This document shows positions 15,729 through 23,281 of a DNA stretch of 34,078 bases, in pieces. The notes under the pieces were generated by a model. It was not told the DNA's origin and did no database searches. It saw only the letters and a list, made by a program, of their open reading frames with translations. Positions within the stretch are counted from its first letter, which is position 1, and each line of letters begins with the position of its first letter. The position numbers were made by a program, and so were the translations under genes. The stretch comes from Candidatus Uhrbacteria bacterium (GTDB lineage Bacteria; Patescibacteriota; Patescibacteriia; UBA9934): NCBI GenBank assembly GCA_943357745.1, contig CALRGN010000003.1, positions 1 through 34,078 on the forward strand, written 5' to 3'.

Positions 15729-16592
15729 ATGCCAAAGCTCAACATCACGATTGTAAATTACAAAATGGTGAAAGACATTCGTCTACTTTTGCCATCTCTA
15801 TTAGCAGACCTTGGCAGTTCCGTGGAGGCGGTAATTCAGATCATTGATAATTCTAATAATTGCGATGGCATCAAAGAGGTGCTGGCCCAAGAATTTCCAA
15901 CCGTGCGCTATTTGGATGCGCTTGGCAATATCGGGTTTGGCAAGGCGCAAAATTTGGGGATGGCCACCGTTCCAGCCGACTTTTACCTTGTGCTCAATCC
16001 GGATATTATTTTCCCCGCTGGTCAACCGGCTGGTCAACCGGCTGGTCAACCGGCTGGTCAAACAGTAATCAAGACCCTCCTAGATTATCTAGAAGCAAAT
16101 CCCACGGTGGGAATTGTCGCCCCCAGACTCACTAACACCGATGGTTCATTGCAACCATCCTGTCTCCGTTTTAATGGGCTTTTAGATCAGATCGCTCGTA
16201 GATTAGAATGGGGTAAATACAGCCGATATATTCAAAACCGGGTTAATCGGTTTTTAATGACCGATTATGATCATCAAAGCACCCAGCCGGTTGACTGGTT
16301 AACCGGCGCCTTTCTCTTGGTGCGCGGTGAGACCATGCGCGCCCTTGGTGGATTTGACCAACGATTTTTTATGTACTTAGAAGACTGTGATCTTTGCCGA
16401 CGCTCTTGGTTGCTAGGTCAGGCAGTTCATTATTTCCCCGCACTTTTTATTACTCACGGCCATCGGCGCGGTTCTTTCGGACAATCAGCTTGGCGATTAG
16501 TACTTTACAACAAAGTTACGAGAATTCATCTCAAAAGTTGGTTGAAATATTTTGCTAAATGGGGCTTGCGTGCTCCGCATTACGGTCGCTAA
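15729..16592 (+). CDS. Family-2 glycosyltransferase with AGQP repeat insertion
   Basis: A 287-residue GT2 enzyme with NITIVNYKMV, IIDNSNNCDG, NIGFGKAQNLG, the metal motif LNPDIIF, and FMYLEDCDLCRRSW. Directly after LNPDIIF the chain reads AGQP three times and AGQT, from a 12-bp tandem repeat; relatives have a short loop there, so the repeat lengthens a loop beside the active site. ATG 15729 starts 5 bp after the previous stop. Fourth glycosyltransferase domain of the run; pyrG follows 8 bp downstream. Confidence 0.9.
   Translation: MPKLNITIVNYKMVKDIRLLLPSLLADLGSSVEAVIQIIDNSNNCDGIKEVLAQEFPTVRYLDALGNIGFGKAQNLGMATVPADFYLVLNPDIIFPAGQPAGQPAGQPAGQTVIKTLLDYLEANPTVGIVAPRLTNTDGSLQPSCLRFNGLLDQIARRLEWGKYSRYIQNRVNRFLMTDYDHQSTQPVDWLTGAFLLVRGETMRALGGFDQRFFMYLEDCDLCRRSWLLGQAVHYFPALFITHGHRRGSFGQSAWRLVLYNKVTRIHLKSWLKYFAKWGLRAPHYGR
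16017..16061 (+). repeat. 12-bp tandem repeat in a glycosyltransferase (3.75 copies)
   Basis: GCTGGTCAACCG occurs exactly at 16017, 16029 and 16041, then as a 9-bp partial at 16053. It encodes AGQP. Rotated on the minus strand it reads GGTTGACCAGCC, three transitions away from the trhO unit GGTTGACTGGTC. Confidence 0.95.
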
Positions 16593-16600
16593 TAAAACCT

Positions 16601-18238
16601 ATGAAAAAACCGTGCTATCTCTTTGTGGTGGGAGGGGTGATGAGCGGAGTGGGAAAAGGTACCGCTGTGGCCGCTCTTGGTCAAACCCTAAAAGCTCGTG
16701 GTTTCACAATCACGGCGTTAAAGATTGACCCCTATGTCAATGTTGATGCCGGTACCATGAACCCATTAGAACATGGTGAAGTATTTGTCACCAAAGATGG
16801 TGATGAAACCGACCAAGACATTGGCACTTACGAGCGGTTTTTGGGGTTAGAAATTACCAAAATAAATTACATGACCACCGGTAGAGTTTATCAGGCCGTA
16901 ATTGATCGTGAGCGCGCGTTGGGATATGGCGGTAAATGTGTAGAGGTGGTGCCTCATGTGCCAGAAGAGGTAATTAGAAGGATTGAAGCCGCCACCAAAC
17001 TGGCAAAGGCGGAGATCGCCATTATTGAAATTGGGGGCACAGTGGGGGAGTATCAGAATATTCTCTTTTTGGAGGCGGCAAGAATGATGCAGGTTAGGCA
17101 TAGGGGGAGAGTCAAAATAATTTTGGTCAGCTATCTGCCGGTACCAGGATCAATTGGGGAAATGAAAACCAAGCCCACTCAAACCGCGGTTAGAACTTTA
17201 AATGCCACCGGTCTAAGTCCAGATTTTGTTGTAGCCCGAGGTCCGGTTAGTATTGACCGACCGCGTCAACAAAAGATCGCCGATTTTTGCCAAGTACCTT
17301 GGGATCATATTATTGCCGCGCCAGATGTAAAAAGTATTTATGATGTGCCAGAACTTTTTGAAAAACAAAACTTCTCCAAAAAAGTCTTAACCTCATTAAA
17401 GTTGCCCCTCCGTCCGCTCGCCAAGCCGTTATGGCGGAGCTACTTAAAACAAAAAGCGGCCGCATCCGGTACGGTGGTGGTCGGGGTAGTAGGAAAATAT
17501 TTCTCAACTGGAGATTTTATTCTATCGGATGTTTATCTCTCGGTGATTGAGGCAATCAAACATGCGGCCGTAGCCAATGGGGTGGGATTAGAGTTGCGGT
17601 GGTTGAATCCAGAGGCTTACGAGAAATCTTCGGGCGCAATAAACGAACTCAAAGAAGTAGACGCTCTAATTGTTCCCGGCGGTTTTGGTAATAGAGGCGT
17701 AGAAGGAAAATTGAAAGCAATCAGATTTGCCAGAGAAAACAAGTTGCCTTTTTTGGGATTATGTTACGGTATGCAAGCGGCCGTGATTGAGTTCTCACGC
17801 AATGTTGCTAAATTAAAATTTGCCAACACCACGGAAATTATGCCTAACACCCCCCAACCGGTGATTGATTTATTAGCCGGTCAGCATAGCAATCTCCAGA
17901 ACGGTAGATTAGGAGGGACGCTTCGGCTCGGTGAATATCCCTGTGAGTTAAGTCCCAACTCCCTAGCCGCCAAACTTTATGGCACCAATAAAATCAAAGA
18001 GCGACACCGGCATCGGTATGAGTTTAATGTGGATTATGCTGACAAGCTCCAAGGGGTCGGGATGGTTCTCTCCGGTACTTCTCCCGATGGCAAGCTAGTA
18101 GAAATAATTGAATTACCAGAACACCCATTTTTTATCGGGGTCCAGTTTCATCCCGAATTCCTCTCCAAACCGCTCGCCCCCCACCCGCTCTTCAACGGAC
18201 TCATCACCGCCGCCAAAAAAACCAGCCAATCCCGATAA
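16601..18238 (+). CDS. pyrG: CTP synthase
   Basis: A 545-residue CTP synthase of full length, which aminates UTP to CTP using ammonia from glutamine. The N-terminal amidoligase domain shows GGVMSGVGKGTAVAALG (P-loop), KIDPYVNVDAGTMNP, HGEVFVTKDGDETDQDIGTYERF and EIGGTVGEYQ. The C-terminal class I glutamine amidotransferase shows VPGGFGNRG, the nucleophile Cys in LGLCYGMQ (LGICLGMQ in most), and the His/Glu of VQFHPEF. ATG 16601 is chosen because the P-loop strand follows; an upstream open frame would run into the glycosyltransferase gene. It may be co-transcribed with the sugar genes. Confidence 0.97.
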   Translation: MKKPCYLFVVGGVMSGVGKGTAVAALGQTLKARGFTITALKIDPYVNVDAGTMNPLEHGEVFVTKDGDETDQDIGTYERFLGLEITKINYMTTGRVYQAVIDRERALGYGGKCVEVVPHVPEEVIRRIEAATKLAKAEIAIIEIGGTVGEYQNILFLEAARMMQVRHRGRVKIILVSYLPVPGSIGEMKTKPTQTAVRTLNATGLSPDFVVARGPVSIDRPRQQKIADFCQVPWDHIIAAPDVKSIYDVPELFEKQNFSKKVLTSLKLPLRPLAKPLWRSYLKQKAAASGTVVVGVVGKYFSTGDFILSDVYLSVIEAIKHAAVANGVGLELRWLNPEAYEKSSGAINELKEVDALIVPGGFGNRGVEGKLKAIRFARENKLPFLGLCYGMQAAVIEFSRNVAKLKFANTTEIMPNTPQPVIDLLAGQHSNLQNGRLGGTLRLGEYPCELSPNSLAAKLYGTNKIKERHRHRYEFNVDYADKLQGVGMVLSGTSPDGKLVEIIELPEHPFFIGVQFHPEFLSKPLAPHPLFNGLITAAKKTSQSR

Positions 18239-18258
18239 ACTGTTAACTACTCTCATTC

Positions 18259-18298
18259 AAAAAAAAACACCAATCTTTTCAGACTAGTGGTTTTTTTT
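18259..18298. terminator. Bidirectional terminator between pyrG and rpmA
   Basis: On the minus strand: CACTAGTCT, a GAAA tetraloop, AGATTGGTG (9-bp stem with two G-U pairs), then nine or more T. On the plus strand the same stem has two A-C mismatches but is followed by GG and eight T. So it suits rpmA best and can also serve pyrG. The tetraloop is of the stable GNRA class. Confidence 0.8.
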
Positions 18299-18322
18299 GG
18301 AAGGAGTAGGAAGAAGATACCG

Positions 18323-18595
18323 CTAGACCACTTTGGCGTAAGTCCGCATTACCAGCTTACCGGTAAAGTTATGAACGCGCTTTTTGGTGAATTTTACAAT
18401 TCCGTCTTTCATGGCAAACAGAGTAAAATCTTTTCCCGCGCTCACATTCAGGGCGGGGTGAATTACCGTGCCTCTTTGGCGGGTAATAATCTGACCAGTT
18501 TTAATTCTCTGACCATCGGCAATCTTAACACCAAGATATTTTGGTTGGGAATCTCTGCCGTTTCTTGTGGATCCTTGGGCTAGCTTATGGGCCAT
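18323..18595 (-). CDS. rpmA: 50S ribosomal protein bL27
   Basis: A 90-residue bL27. It begins [24 protein letters not shown], the family signature, and continues [24 protein letters not shown] and VKF. The N-terminus reaches the peptidyl-transferase centre; here it starts directly with MAHK and lacks the processed extension of Firmicutes. It is alone: no rplU or obg is beside it. It has its own promoter and terminator. Confidence 0.96.
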   Translation of the reverse strand: MAHKLAQGSTRNGRDSQPKYLGVKIADGQRIKTGQIITRQRGTVIHPALNVSAGKDFTLFAMKDGIVKFTKKRVHNFTGKLVMRTYAKVV

Positions 18596-18616
18596 AATGG
18601 AATTTAATTAGTAGGT

Positions 18617-18646
18617 AGTGTAATCTTAACTGGGGTAGATAGTCAA
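18617..18646 (-). promoter_or_regulatory. rpmA promoter
   Basis: Minus strand: TTGACT (18646-18641), an 18-bp spacer, TACACT (18622-18617). The ATG at 18595 lies 21 bp past the -10 box, giving a leader of about 15 nt. Confidence 0.6.
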
Positions 18647-18727
18647 GTACAGTTAATCACTTCTTGGGTTAACTCCCAAATATTCAGGCAAAACCAGTAC
18701 TTTAGCCGGGCATTTCAACCAATTTTT

Positions 18728-18967
18728 ATGGAAACCTCACTTTTAGAAGATAAAATCAAAGTAGAACTGGCGCGAATCTCTTTGATGTTACAAGGGCATG
18801 CCGGTGGCGTGGAGCTGGCCATTTGGGAACCCAGCACTGCCACCGTAACCGTAAAACTATTGGGAAACTGCTCCCACTGTGCCTTATCGGCGCTTACTCT
18901 ATCGCAGGGGGTCGGAGCCGCCCTAAAAAGAGCGTTTCCCCAAATTAGAACCGTACGAGCGCTTTAA
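18728..18967 (+). CDS. NifU C-terminal-like (Nfu) Fe-S scaffold domain protein
   Basis: A 79-residue stand-alone Nfu domain. Seen: an N-terminal helix (ELARISLMLQGHAGGVEL), the strand TVTVKLLGNCSHCALSALTL with the CxxC pair that binds a bridging Fe-S cluster, and the closing helix GVGAALKRAFPQI. The usual D-GGDVEL motif is altered to HAGGVEL. It likely carries Fe-S clusters to target proteins; the methyltransferase at 32623 has a 4Fe-4S-type cysteine set. A 5-bp inverted repeat (TTGGG/CCCAA, 18664-18679) lies upstream with no clear role. Confidence 0.85.
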   Translation: METSLLEDKIKVELARISLMLQGHAGGVELAIWEPSTATVTVKLLGNCSHCALSALTLSQGVGAALKRAFPQIRTVRAL

Positions 18968-19020
18968 TGTCATTTAACCTGCTCCAACTCAAATACGGTA
19001 TAATGAGTCGGTAATTCCGC

Positions 19021-19026
19021 TATAAT
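19021..19026 (+). promoter_or_regulatory. Possible -10 box for the mraY-murG cluster
   Basis: A perfect TATAAT ends 14 bp before the ATG at 19041; a second TATAAT is at 18999-19004. No good -35 hexamer is seen at 16-18 bp from either. Two stacked starts could drive the downstream wall genes. Confidence 0.45.
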
Positions 19027-19040
19027 AGCATCTGTAACTC

Positions 19041-19460
19041 ATGCTAAAAAAATCATCATTCTCCCTCACTCGGACCCTGGCAAAATTGCCGGCAAGTCTA
19101 AATGCAAAAACGACTACTAGCAAAAGTAGTAAATTGTGGTGGCTGGGACTAGCCTTCTATCTTGGCGCCGGTTTAATGCTTTTTCTAGTAATCATTCCTA
19201 GAATTTACGGCCTTCAAGCAATCCCGATTCATTACAATGTTCATATTGGCGTTGATCAGATTGCCGCCTGGTGGATGCCGGTGGTGTGGTGGCTGATCTG
19301 GGGATTATTATTACTGATCAATTTCTTGCTCTACCGCCGCTTCCACCGCGAGCAGGATGCCTTTTTACAGACAGCGATTCTTAGCTTCACAATTATCGGC
19401 TCAATTCTTGCTCTCACGGCCGGATTTTTCCAAGCGGTGATTATTTTCACCTATGTTTGA
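19041..19460 (+). CDS. Small polytopic membrane protein (DUF1648-like) before mraY
   Basis: A 139-residue protein with a ~30-residue Lys/Ser/Thr-rich N-terminus and three predicted membrane spans (about 34-56, 75-97, 112-137). Between spans 1 and 2 is QAIPIHYNVHIGVD, a motif like the LP-x-H-(F/Y)-N of DUF1648 proteins; that link is from memory. It overlaps mraY by 8 bp, so translation is probably coupled and the protein may act with the lipid I enzyme. Function unknown. Confidence 0.75.
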   Translation: MLKKSSFSLTRTLAKLPASLNAKTTTSKSSKLWWLGLAFYLGAGLMLFLVIIPRIYGLQAIPIHYNVHIGVDQIAAWWMPVVWWLIWGLLLLINFLLYRRFHREQDAFLQTAILSFTIIGSILALTAGFFQAVIIFTYV

Positions 19461-20508
19461 TTTTTTTGTGGTCACCAAAATTCTTCTTCTCTCCACCCTC
19501 GCTTTTATATTAGCCTTGATTTGGACTCCGGCTTTAACCCACTTGTTGTATAAATATAAATTAGGGAAATCTATCCGGAGTGCTGTGCAGGCGCCAATGT
19601 TTGCTGAGCTCCACAAAAAGAAGGCCGGAGTACCCACGCTGGGTGGAGTATTGATGTGGGGGACCGCTTTGTTTATTGCTCTGCTGTTTTGGGCGATCAG
19701 TGTAGTTGCCCCTAACTCACCACTGGCAGAATTAAACTTCCTCTCTCGTTCTCAAACCTGGCTTCCGCTTGCGGCCTTAGTTTTAGCTGGTATCTTGGGA
19801 GCGATTGATGATTTTTGCAACATTTATAAAATCGGCCCTCATGGCGGGGGAATCGGCAGTAAACAACGCCTACTTGTTCACACTATGGTGGCCGCGCTTG
19901 GTGCTTGGTGGTTTTATGCCAAACTTGGTTGGGACTTTTTGCATGTTCCTCTCCTTGGCGACATTAATCTTGGTATTTGGTACATCCCCTTCTTCATCTT
20001 AGTAATCGTTGGCACTTCATTTGCTGTTAATCAAACTGATGGCCTAGATGGTTTAGCTGGCGGTACCTTGGCCTCCTCTTTTGCAGCGATGGCGGTGATT
20101 GCATTAATCCAAGGTAGAGGTGATTTAGCGGTATTTTGCGGAGTGATAGTGGGGGTTCTACTGGCTTTCCTTTGGTTTAATATTTACCCGGCTCGTTTTA
20201 TTATGGGAGATACCGGTGCCATGAGTTTAGGTGTTACTTTGGGGGTGGTGGCAATGCTCACTAATTCCGCTTTGTTATTACCAATCATCGGTGGGGTATT
20301 TGTGCTAGAGGCAGTTACTACTTTTATTCAACTTACTTCCAAGCGGTTAAGAGGAAAAAAAATCTTCCTAATCGCACCCATTCACCATCACTTTGAAGCA
20401 CTCGGCTGGCCCGAACCAAAAGTAGTAATGCGATTTTGGGTGTTGAGTTGGATTGGTGCCGGATTGGGTCTTATCATCGCCTTGCTAGACGCCGCCACTT
20501 TCTCTTAG
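19453..20508 (+). CDS. mraY: Phospho-N-acetylmuramoyl-pentapeptide transferase
   Basis: A 351-residue polytopic enzyme that moves phospho-MurNAc-pentapeptide to undecaprenyl phosphate, making lipid I. Seen: KKAGVPTLGGVLM, GAIDDFCN (aspartate-rich metal site), NQTDGLDGLAGG, FNIYPARFIMGDTGAMSLG, and the HHHFEALGWPE segment near the C-terminus. About ten hydrophobic spans. It starts inside the preceding gene and ends 1 bp before ftsW. Confidence 0.97.
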   Translation: MFDFFVVTKILLLSTLAFILALIWTPALTHLLYKYKLGKSIRSAVQAPMFAELHKKKAGVPTLGGVLMWGTALFIALLFWAISVVAPNSPLAELNFLSRSQTWLPLAALVLAGILGAIDDFCNIYKIGPHGGGIGSKQRLLVHTMVAALGAWWFYAKLGWDFLHVPLLGDINLGIWYIPFFILVIVGTSFAVNQTDGLDGLAGGTLASSFAAMAVIALIQGRGDLAVFCGVIVGVLLAFLWFNIYPARFIMGDTGAMSLGVTLGVVAMLTNSALLLPIIGGVFVLEAVTTFIQLTSKRLRGKKIFLIAPIHHHFEALGWPEPKVVMRFWVLSWIGAGLGLIIALLDAATFS

Positions 20509-20509
20509 T

Positions 20510-21691
20510 ATGTCCCTTCTTCGGCCCACCCGCTGGGCGATATTTTCCGGAGGCGACACCAATTATCTGATTTTGACCGCCCTCATTTTATTTTGTGGAC
20601 TTTTTTTCCTTGGGTCGGCCGCATGGCCATTGGGATACGACCGTTTTGGAAACGGTTATTATTTTTTAATTCATCAATTAATTTTTGGCCTGCTACCTGG
20701 TGTGATGGCTTTTATTACCGCCACTCAAATTCCCACCGGTTTTTATTCAAGGTGGGCGGGACTGGCCTATTTAATCACCATCGCCTTACTCTTTGCTGTT
20801 TTTATTCCTGGATTAGGCGCGGACTTTGGCTCCTCAAAGAGTTGGATCTCACTGGGATCATTATCTTTTCAACCGTCAGAGCTGGTGAAACTAACTTTCC
20901 TCATCTATTTGGGCGCTTGGCTTTCTAGCAGAACCTTAAATGAGCGCGCAAGTTGGCGGTTTGGTTTTTGGCCGTTTGCAATTGCGATTGGCACCGTGAT
21001 GTTGGCTTTGTTTCTTCAGCCCGATACCGGCACGATGGTGATCTTGGGATTGATCGGGATCACCGTCTATTTCTTAGCCGGTGGCCCGATAAAATATTTT
21101 TTTATGACCATCTTGCTAGGTATCTTCGCCATTTGGATTTTGCTTACCGTGGTTCCAAAATATTCTGATAGTATTCCATTGCTCACAAAATTAGAATATC
21201 GCACCGAGCGTTTCACCACCTTCCTTCATCCAGAACTTGATCCGTTGGGTCAGGGGTATCATATCAATCAAGCACTGTTAGCGGTTGGTACCGGTGGTTG
21301 GTTTGGCCGGGGGTTTGGTCACTCCTTACAAAAATTTTCCTATTTACCAGAGGTGGCCGGAGATTCAATCTTCGCCGTCATTGCAGAGGAATTAGGTTTC
21401 ATTATCACCTCACTTTTTCTTATTGTGTATGCCTTTTGGGTGCGGCGCGCTTTTCAAATTGCCTCACTTGCTAAAACTGATTTTTCGCGCTATGTGGGTT
21501 GCGGGATTGCAGTTGGGATTGGCCTCCAATCACTGATAAACATTGGGGCCATGTTAGGGCTTCTGCCCATCACCGGCGTCCCTTGGCCGTTAATCAGTTA
21601 TGGTGGCACGGCGCTAATGGTATCATTATTCAGTGTTGGGTTAATTTGGCGAATTTCTTTAGAAAATAATCCGCGCGCCCCAATTTTATGA
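20510..21691 (+). CDS. ftsW: FtsW/RodA-family peptidoglycan glycosyltransferase
   Basis: A 393-residue SEDS protein with about ten membrane spans. Seen: SLGSLSFQPSELVKL, LFLQPDTGTMVIL, GQGYHINQALLAVGTGGWFGRGFGHSLQKFSYLPEVAGDSIFAVIAEELG (long conserved periplasmic loop), and ITGVPWPLISYGGTALM. The order of motifs is that of active SEDS polymerases. Its place between mraY and murG makes FtsW more likely than RodA. The stop overlaps the murG start (ATGA). Confidence 0.93.
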   Translation: MSLLRPTRWAIFSGGDTNYLILTALILFCGLFFLGSAAWPLGYDRFGNGYYFLIHQLIFGLLPGVMAFITATQIPTGFYSRWAGLAYLITIALLFAVFIPGLGADFGSSKSWISLGSLSFQPSELVKLTFLIYLGAWLSSRTLNERASWRFGFWPFAIAIGTVMLALFLQPDTGTMVILGLIGITVYFLAGGPIKYFFMTILLGIFAIWILLTVVPKYSDSIPLLTKLEYRTERFTTFLHPELDPLGQGYHINQALLAVGTGGWFGRGFGHSLQKFSYLPEVAGDSIFAVIAEELGFIITSLFLIVYAFWVRRAFQIASLAKTDFSRYVGCGIAVGIGLQSLINIGAMLGLLPITGVPWPLISYGGTALMVSLFSVGLIWRISLENNPRAPIL

Positions 21692-22779
21692 GTCAATCTT
21701 CTAGCGCTATGGTTCCAAATAAAACCGTTCTATTTTGCGGTGGCGGTACTTTAGGGCCGGTTACTCCGTTACTCGCGGTCGCTAAAACTTTGCAAACCAT
21801 TAGTCCCGATCGGGAACAGAATTGGATCACCACTCCCGCCGGCCCAGAAAACCAACTCCTAAGAGAATATAGCTTTAATCCAATTTCATTTTCCGCTCCC
21901 AAACTTCAGCGCAATAAATTGTATCTTCTGCCGTTCGTAATAATTCAACTACTAATTGCCCTTGTAAACGCTAGAAAATTAGTCAAACAAATTAACCCAG
22001 GCCTGGTGGTGATTGCCGGAGGCTATGTGGGTGTGCCGTTAGCACTGATCGCCTGGTGGTTCAAAATCCCGATCATTGTTCATCAGTTAGATTTACAAAT
22101 CGGATTAGCCAATCAGCTGATTATTCCTTTAGCCTCAAGTGTTACCACAAGTTGGCCCCAAACCGCGGATAAATTAAAAAAAAATCAAGCAAAATATCTC
22201 GGTACGATTGTTAGATCAGATCTCAATGCCGGTAGAGCAGAATTGGCCCAAGAAAGATTTGGATTGCGACCAAATTTTCCTACTGTTCTCATACTCGGTG
22301 GCGGTACCGGCGCCCTATCAATTAATGAAAAAATTCTCTCCATTGCCTCCCAACTACTACCACATTGTAATCTCCTCCATGTAGTTGGGCGCGGAAAACT
22401 AGTTACTGGCCTTACCACTTTGGGCGCCGGCTATCATGCTGTTGAATATCTGGGCGCCGGTCTTGCTGACGCTTACGCGGTGGCCGATCTAGTGGTCTCT
22501 CGGGCCGGCATGGGAACAATTATGGAACTAAGCGTGTTAGCCAAACCCACTATCTTGGTACCATTAGCCGGCCCGCAGACAATAAACGCCACCGCATGTT
22601 CTATTGGTGAAGCGGTGCAATTACCACCGCTCGATACCGCCCAATCATTAGCCCAGACTATCTTGCATCTCCTTCAGGATGAGCATCAGAGATTTAAACT
22701 AAAAACCAATTTACATGAGTTGTTCATTCATGGCGGAGAAGTAGCCTTAGCTAAGATTATTGTGGACCAGTTGCGCTAA
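21688..22779 (+). CDS. murG: MurG-type N-acetylglucosaminyltransferase, divergent
   Basis: A 363-residue GT-B enzyme that adds GlcNAc to lipid I to form lipid II. Family marks: the N-terminal glycine loop CGGGTLGPVTPLLAV, VVIAGGYVGVPLAL, the second glycine loop ILGGGTGALSIN, and VVSRAGMGTIMEL with the UDP-GlcNAc Glu. Oddities: in the first loop (GGTGGHxxP in classical MurG) the His is Pro24, and the HEQN motif reads HQLD. A hydrophobic patch (LYLLPFVIIQLLIALV) fits membrane docking. Overlaps ftsW by 4 bp and ends the first half of the wall cluster. Confidence 0.92.
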   Translation: MSQSSSAMVPNKTVLFCGGGTLGPVTPLLAVAKTLQTISPDREQNWITTPAGPENQLLREYSFNPISFSAPKLQRNKLYLLPFVIIQLLIALVNARKLVKQINPGLVVIAGGYVGVPLALIAWWFKIPIIVHQLDLQIGLANQLIIPLASSVTTSWPQTADKLKKNQAKYLGTIVRSDLNAGRAELAQERFGLRPNFPTVLILGGGTGALSINEKILSIASQLLPHCNLLHVVGRGKLVTGLTTLGAGYHAVEYLGAGLADAYAVADLVVSRAGMGTIMELSVLAKPTILVPLAGPQTINATACSIGEAVQLPPLDTAQSLAQTILHLLQDEHQRFKLKTNLHELFIHGGEVALAKIIVDQLR

Positions 22780-22961
22780 ATAAACACCCCCCATACCCAA
22801 TAAAATCGCCAAATTTCTTTAGTGCTGATTCCTTCCGAATGTAACTCTAATGCCCGAATTTTAAATTCATAGGTATAGTTCATGCACCGTTCCGAACAGT
22901 TAAAAACAGAGGGATTTTTTAATAGATTAGCTCGCTCCGTCTCAGAAAAGATCGTTCGCAT
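22776..22961 (-). pseudogene. Transposase-like helix-turn-helix scrap
   Basis: A 61-codon frame whose middle, NYTYEFKIRALELHSEGIST, looks like the opening helix-turn-helix of IS3-type OrfA transposases. It then runs into unrelated residues and stops inside the murG end. No inverted repeats or OrfB remain. Best read as a decayed insertion-sequence fragment at the break in the wall cluster; it could be a chance frame. Confidence 0.35.
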
Positions 22962-22997
22962 ATCATTAAGGTTAAGTCATTGCTTAAATTAAACCAT

Positions 22998-23026
22998 AAA
23001 ACAAAAGCAGACACCGTTGAGTGTCT
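22998..23026 (-). terminator. Terminator of tRNA-Lys
   Basis: Minus strand: AGACAC, a 6-nt loop, GTGTCT, then GCTTTTGTTTT. It lies 22 bp past the tRNA 3' end. Confidence 0.7.
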
Positions 23027-23047
23027 ACTTTATTGGGTACAGATCAT

Positions 23048-23122
23048 TGGTGCGCCGGGTGGGAATCGAACCCACGACCACAGGCTTAAAAGGCCTTTGC
23101 TCTACCCCTGAGCTACCAGCGC
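23048..23122 (-). tRNA. tRNA-Lys (TTT)
   Basis: A 75-nt cloverleaf: acceptor GCGCTGG/CCGGCGC (one G-U pair), D-stem GCTC/GAGC, anticodon loop CTTTTAA with TTT, T-arm GTGGG-TTCGATT-CCCAC, discriminator A and an encoded CCA. The top pair of the anticodon stem (27-43) is an A-G mismatch. It lies between murG and murD on the opposite strand. Confidence 0.96.
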
Positions 23123-23131
23123 ATGACCGGT

Positions 23132-23159
23132 ATTCTAGCAGAATCCTACCAATCTGCAA
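23132..23159 (-). promoter_or_regulatory. tRNA-Lys promoter
   Basis: Minus strand: TTGCAG (23159-23154), a 16-bp spacer ending TGC (extended -10), TAGAAT (23137-23132), then 9 bp to the tRNA 5' end. Confidence 0.7.
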
Positions 23160-23263
23160 ATATCAATCGTGAGACCAAAGCAGAAGGCAATCAAGGGTAA
23201 TGGTTAGGGTATAAATTACTGCGTGGTTGGATTATCGGTCAACCATTCAAAATCTAACTCATA

Positions 23264-23272
23264 TGGTATTAT
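23264..23272 (+). promoter_or_regulatory. Extended -10 promoter for murD
   Basis: TGG-TATTAT (23264-23272), an extended -10, ends 9 bp before the murD ATG. No clear -35. The leader would be only a few bases. Confidence 0.5.
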
Positions 23273-23281
23273 ATCTTAGCT

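Noticed and set aside
11030-16061. Tandem arrays considered as CRISPR or phage attachment sites
   Set aside because: Units are 12-15 bp, directly adjacent without spacers and in frame inside genes. No cas gene is present.
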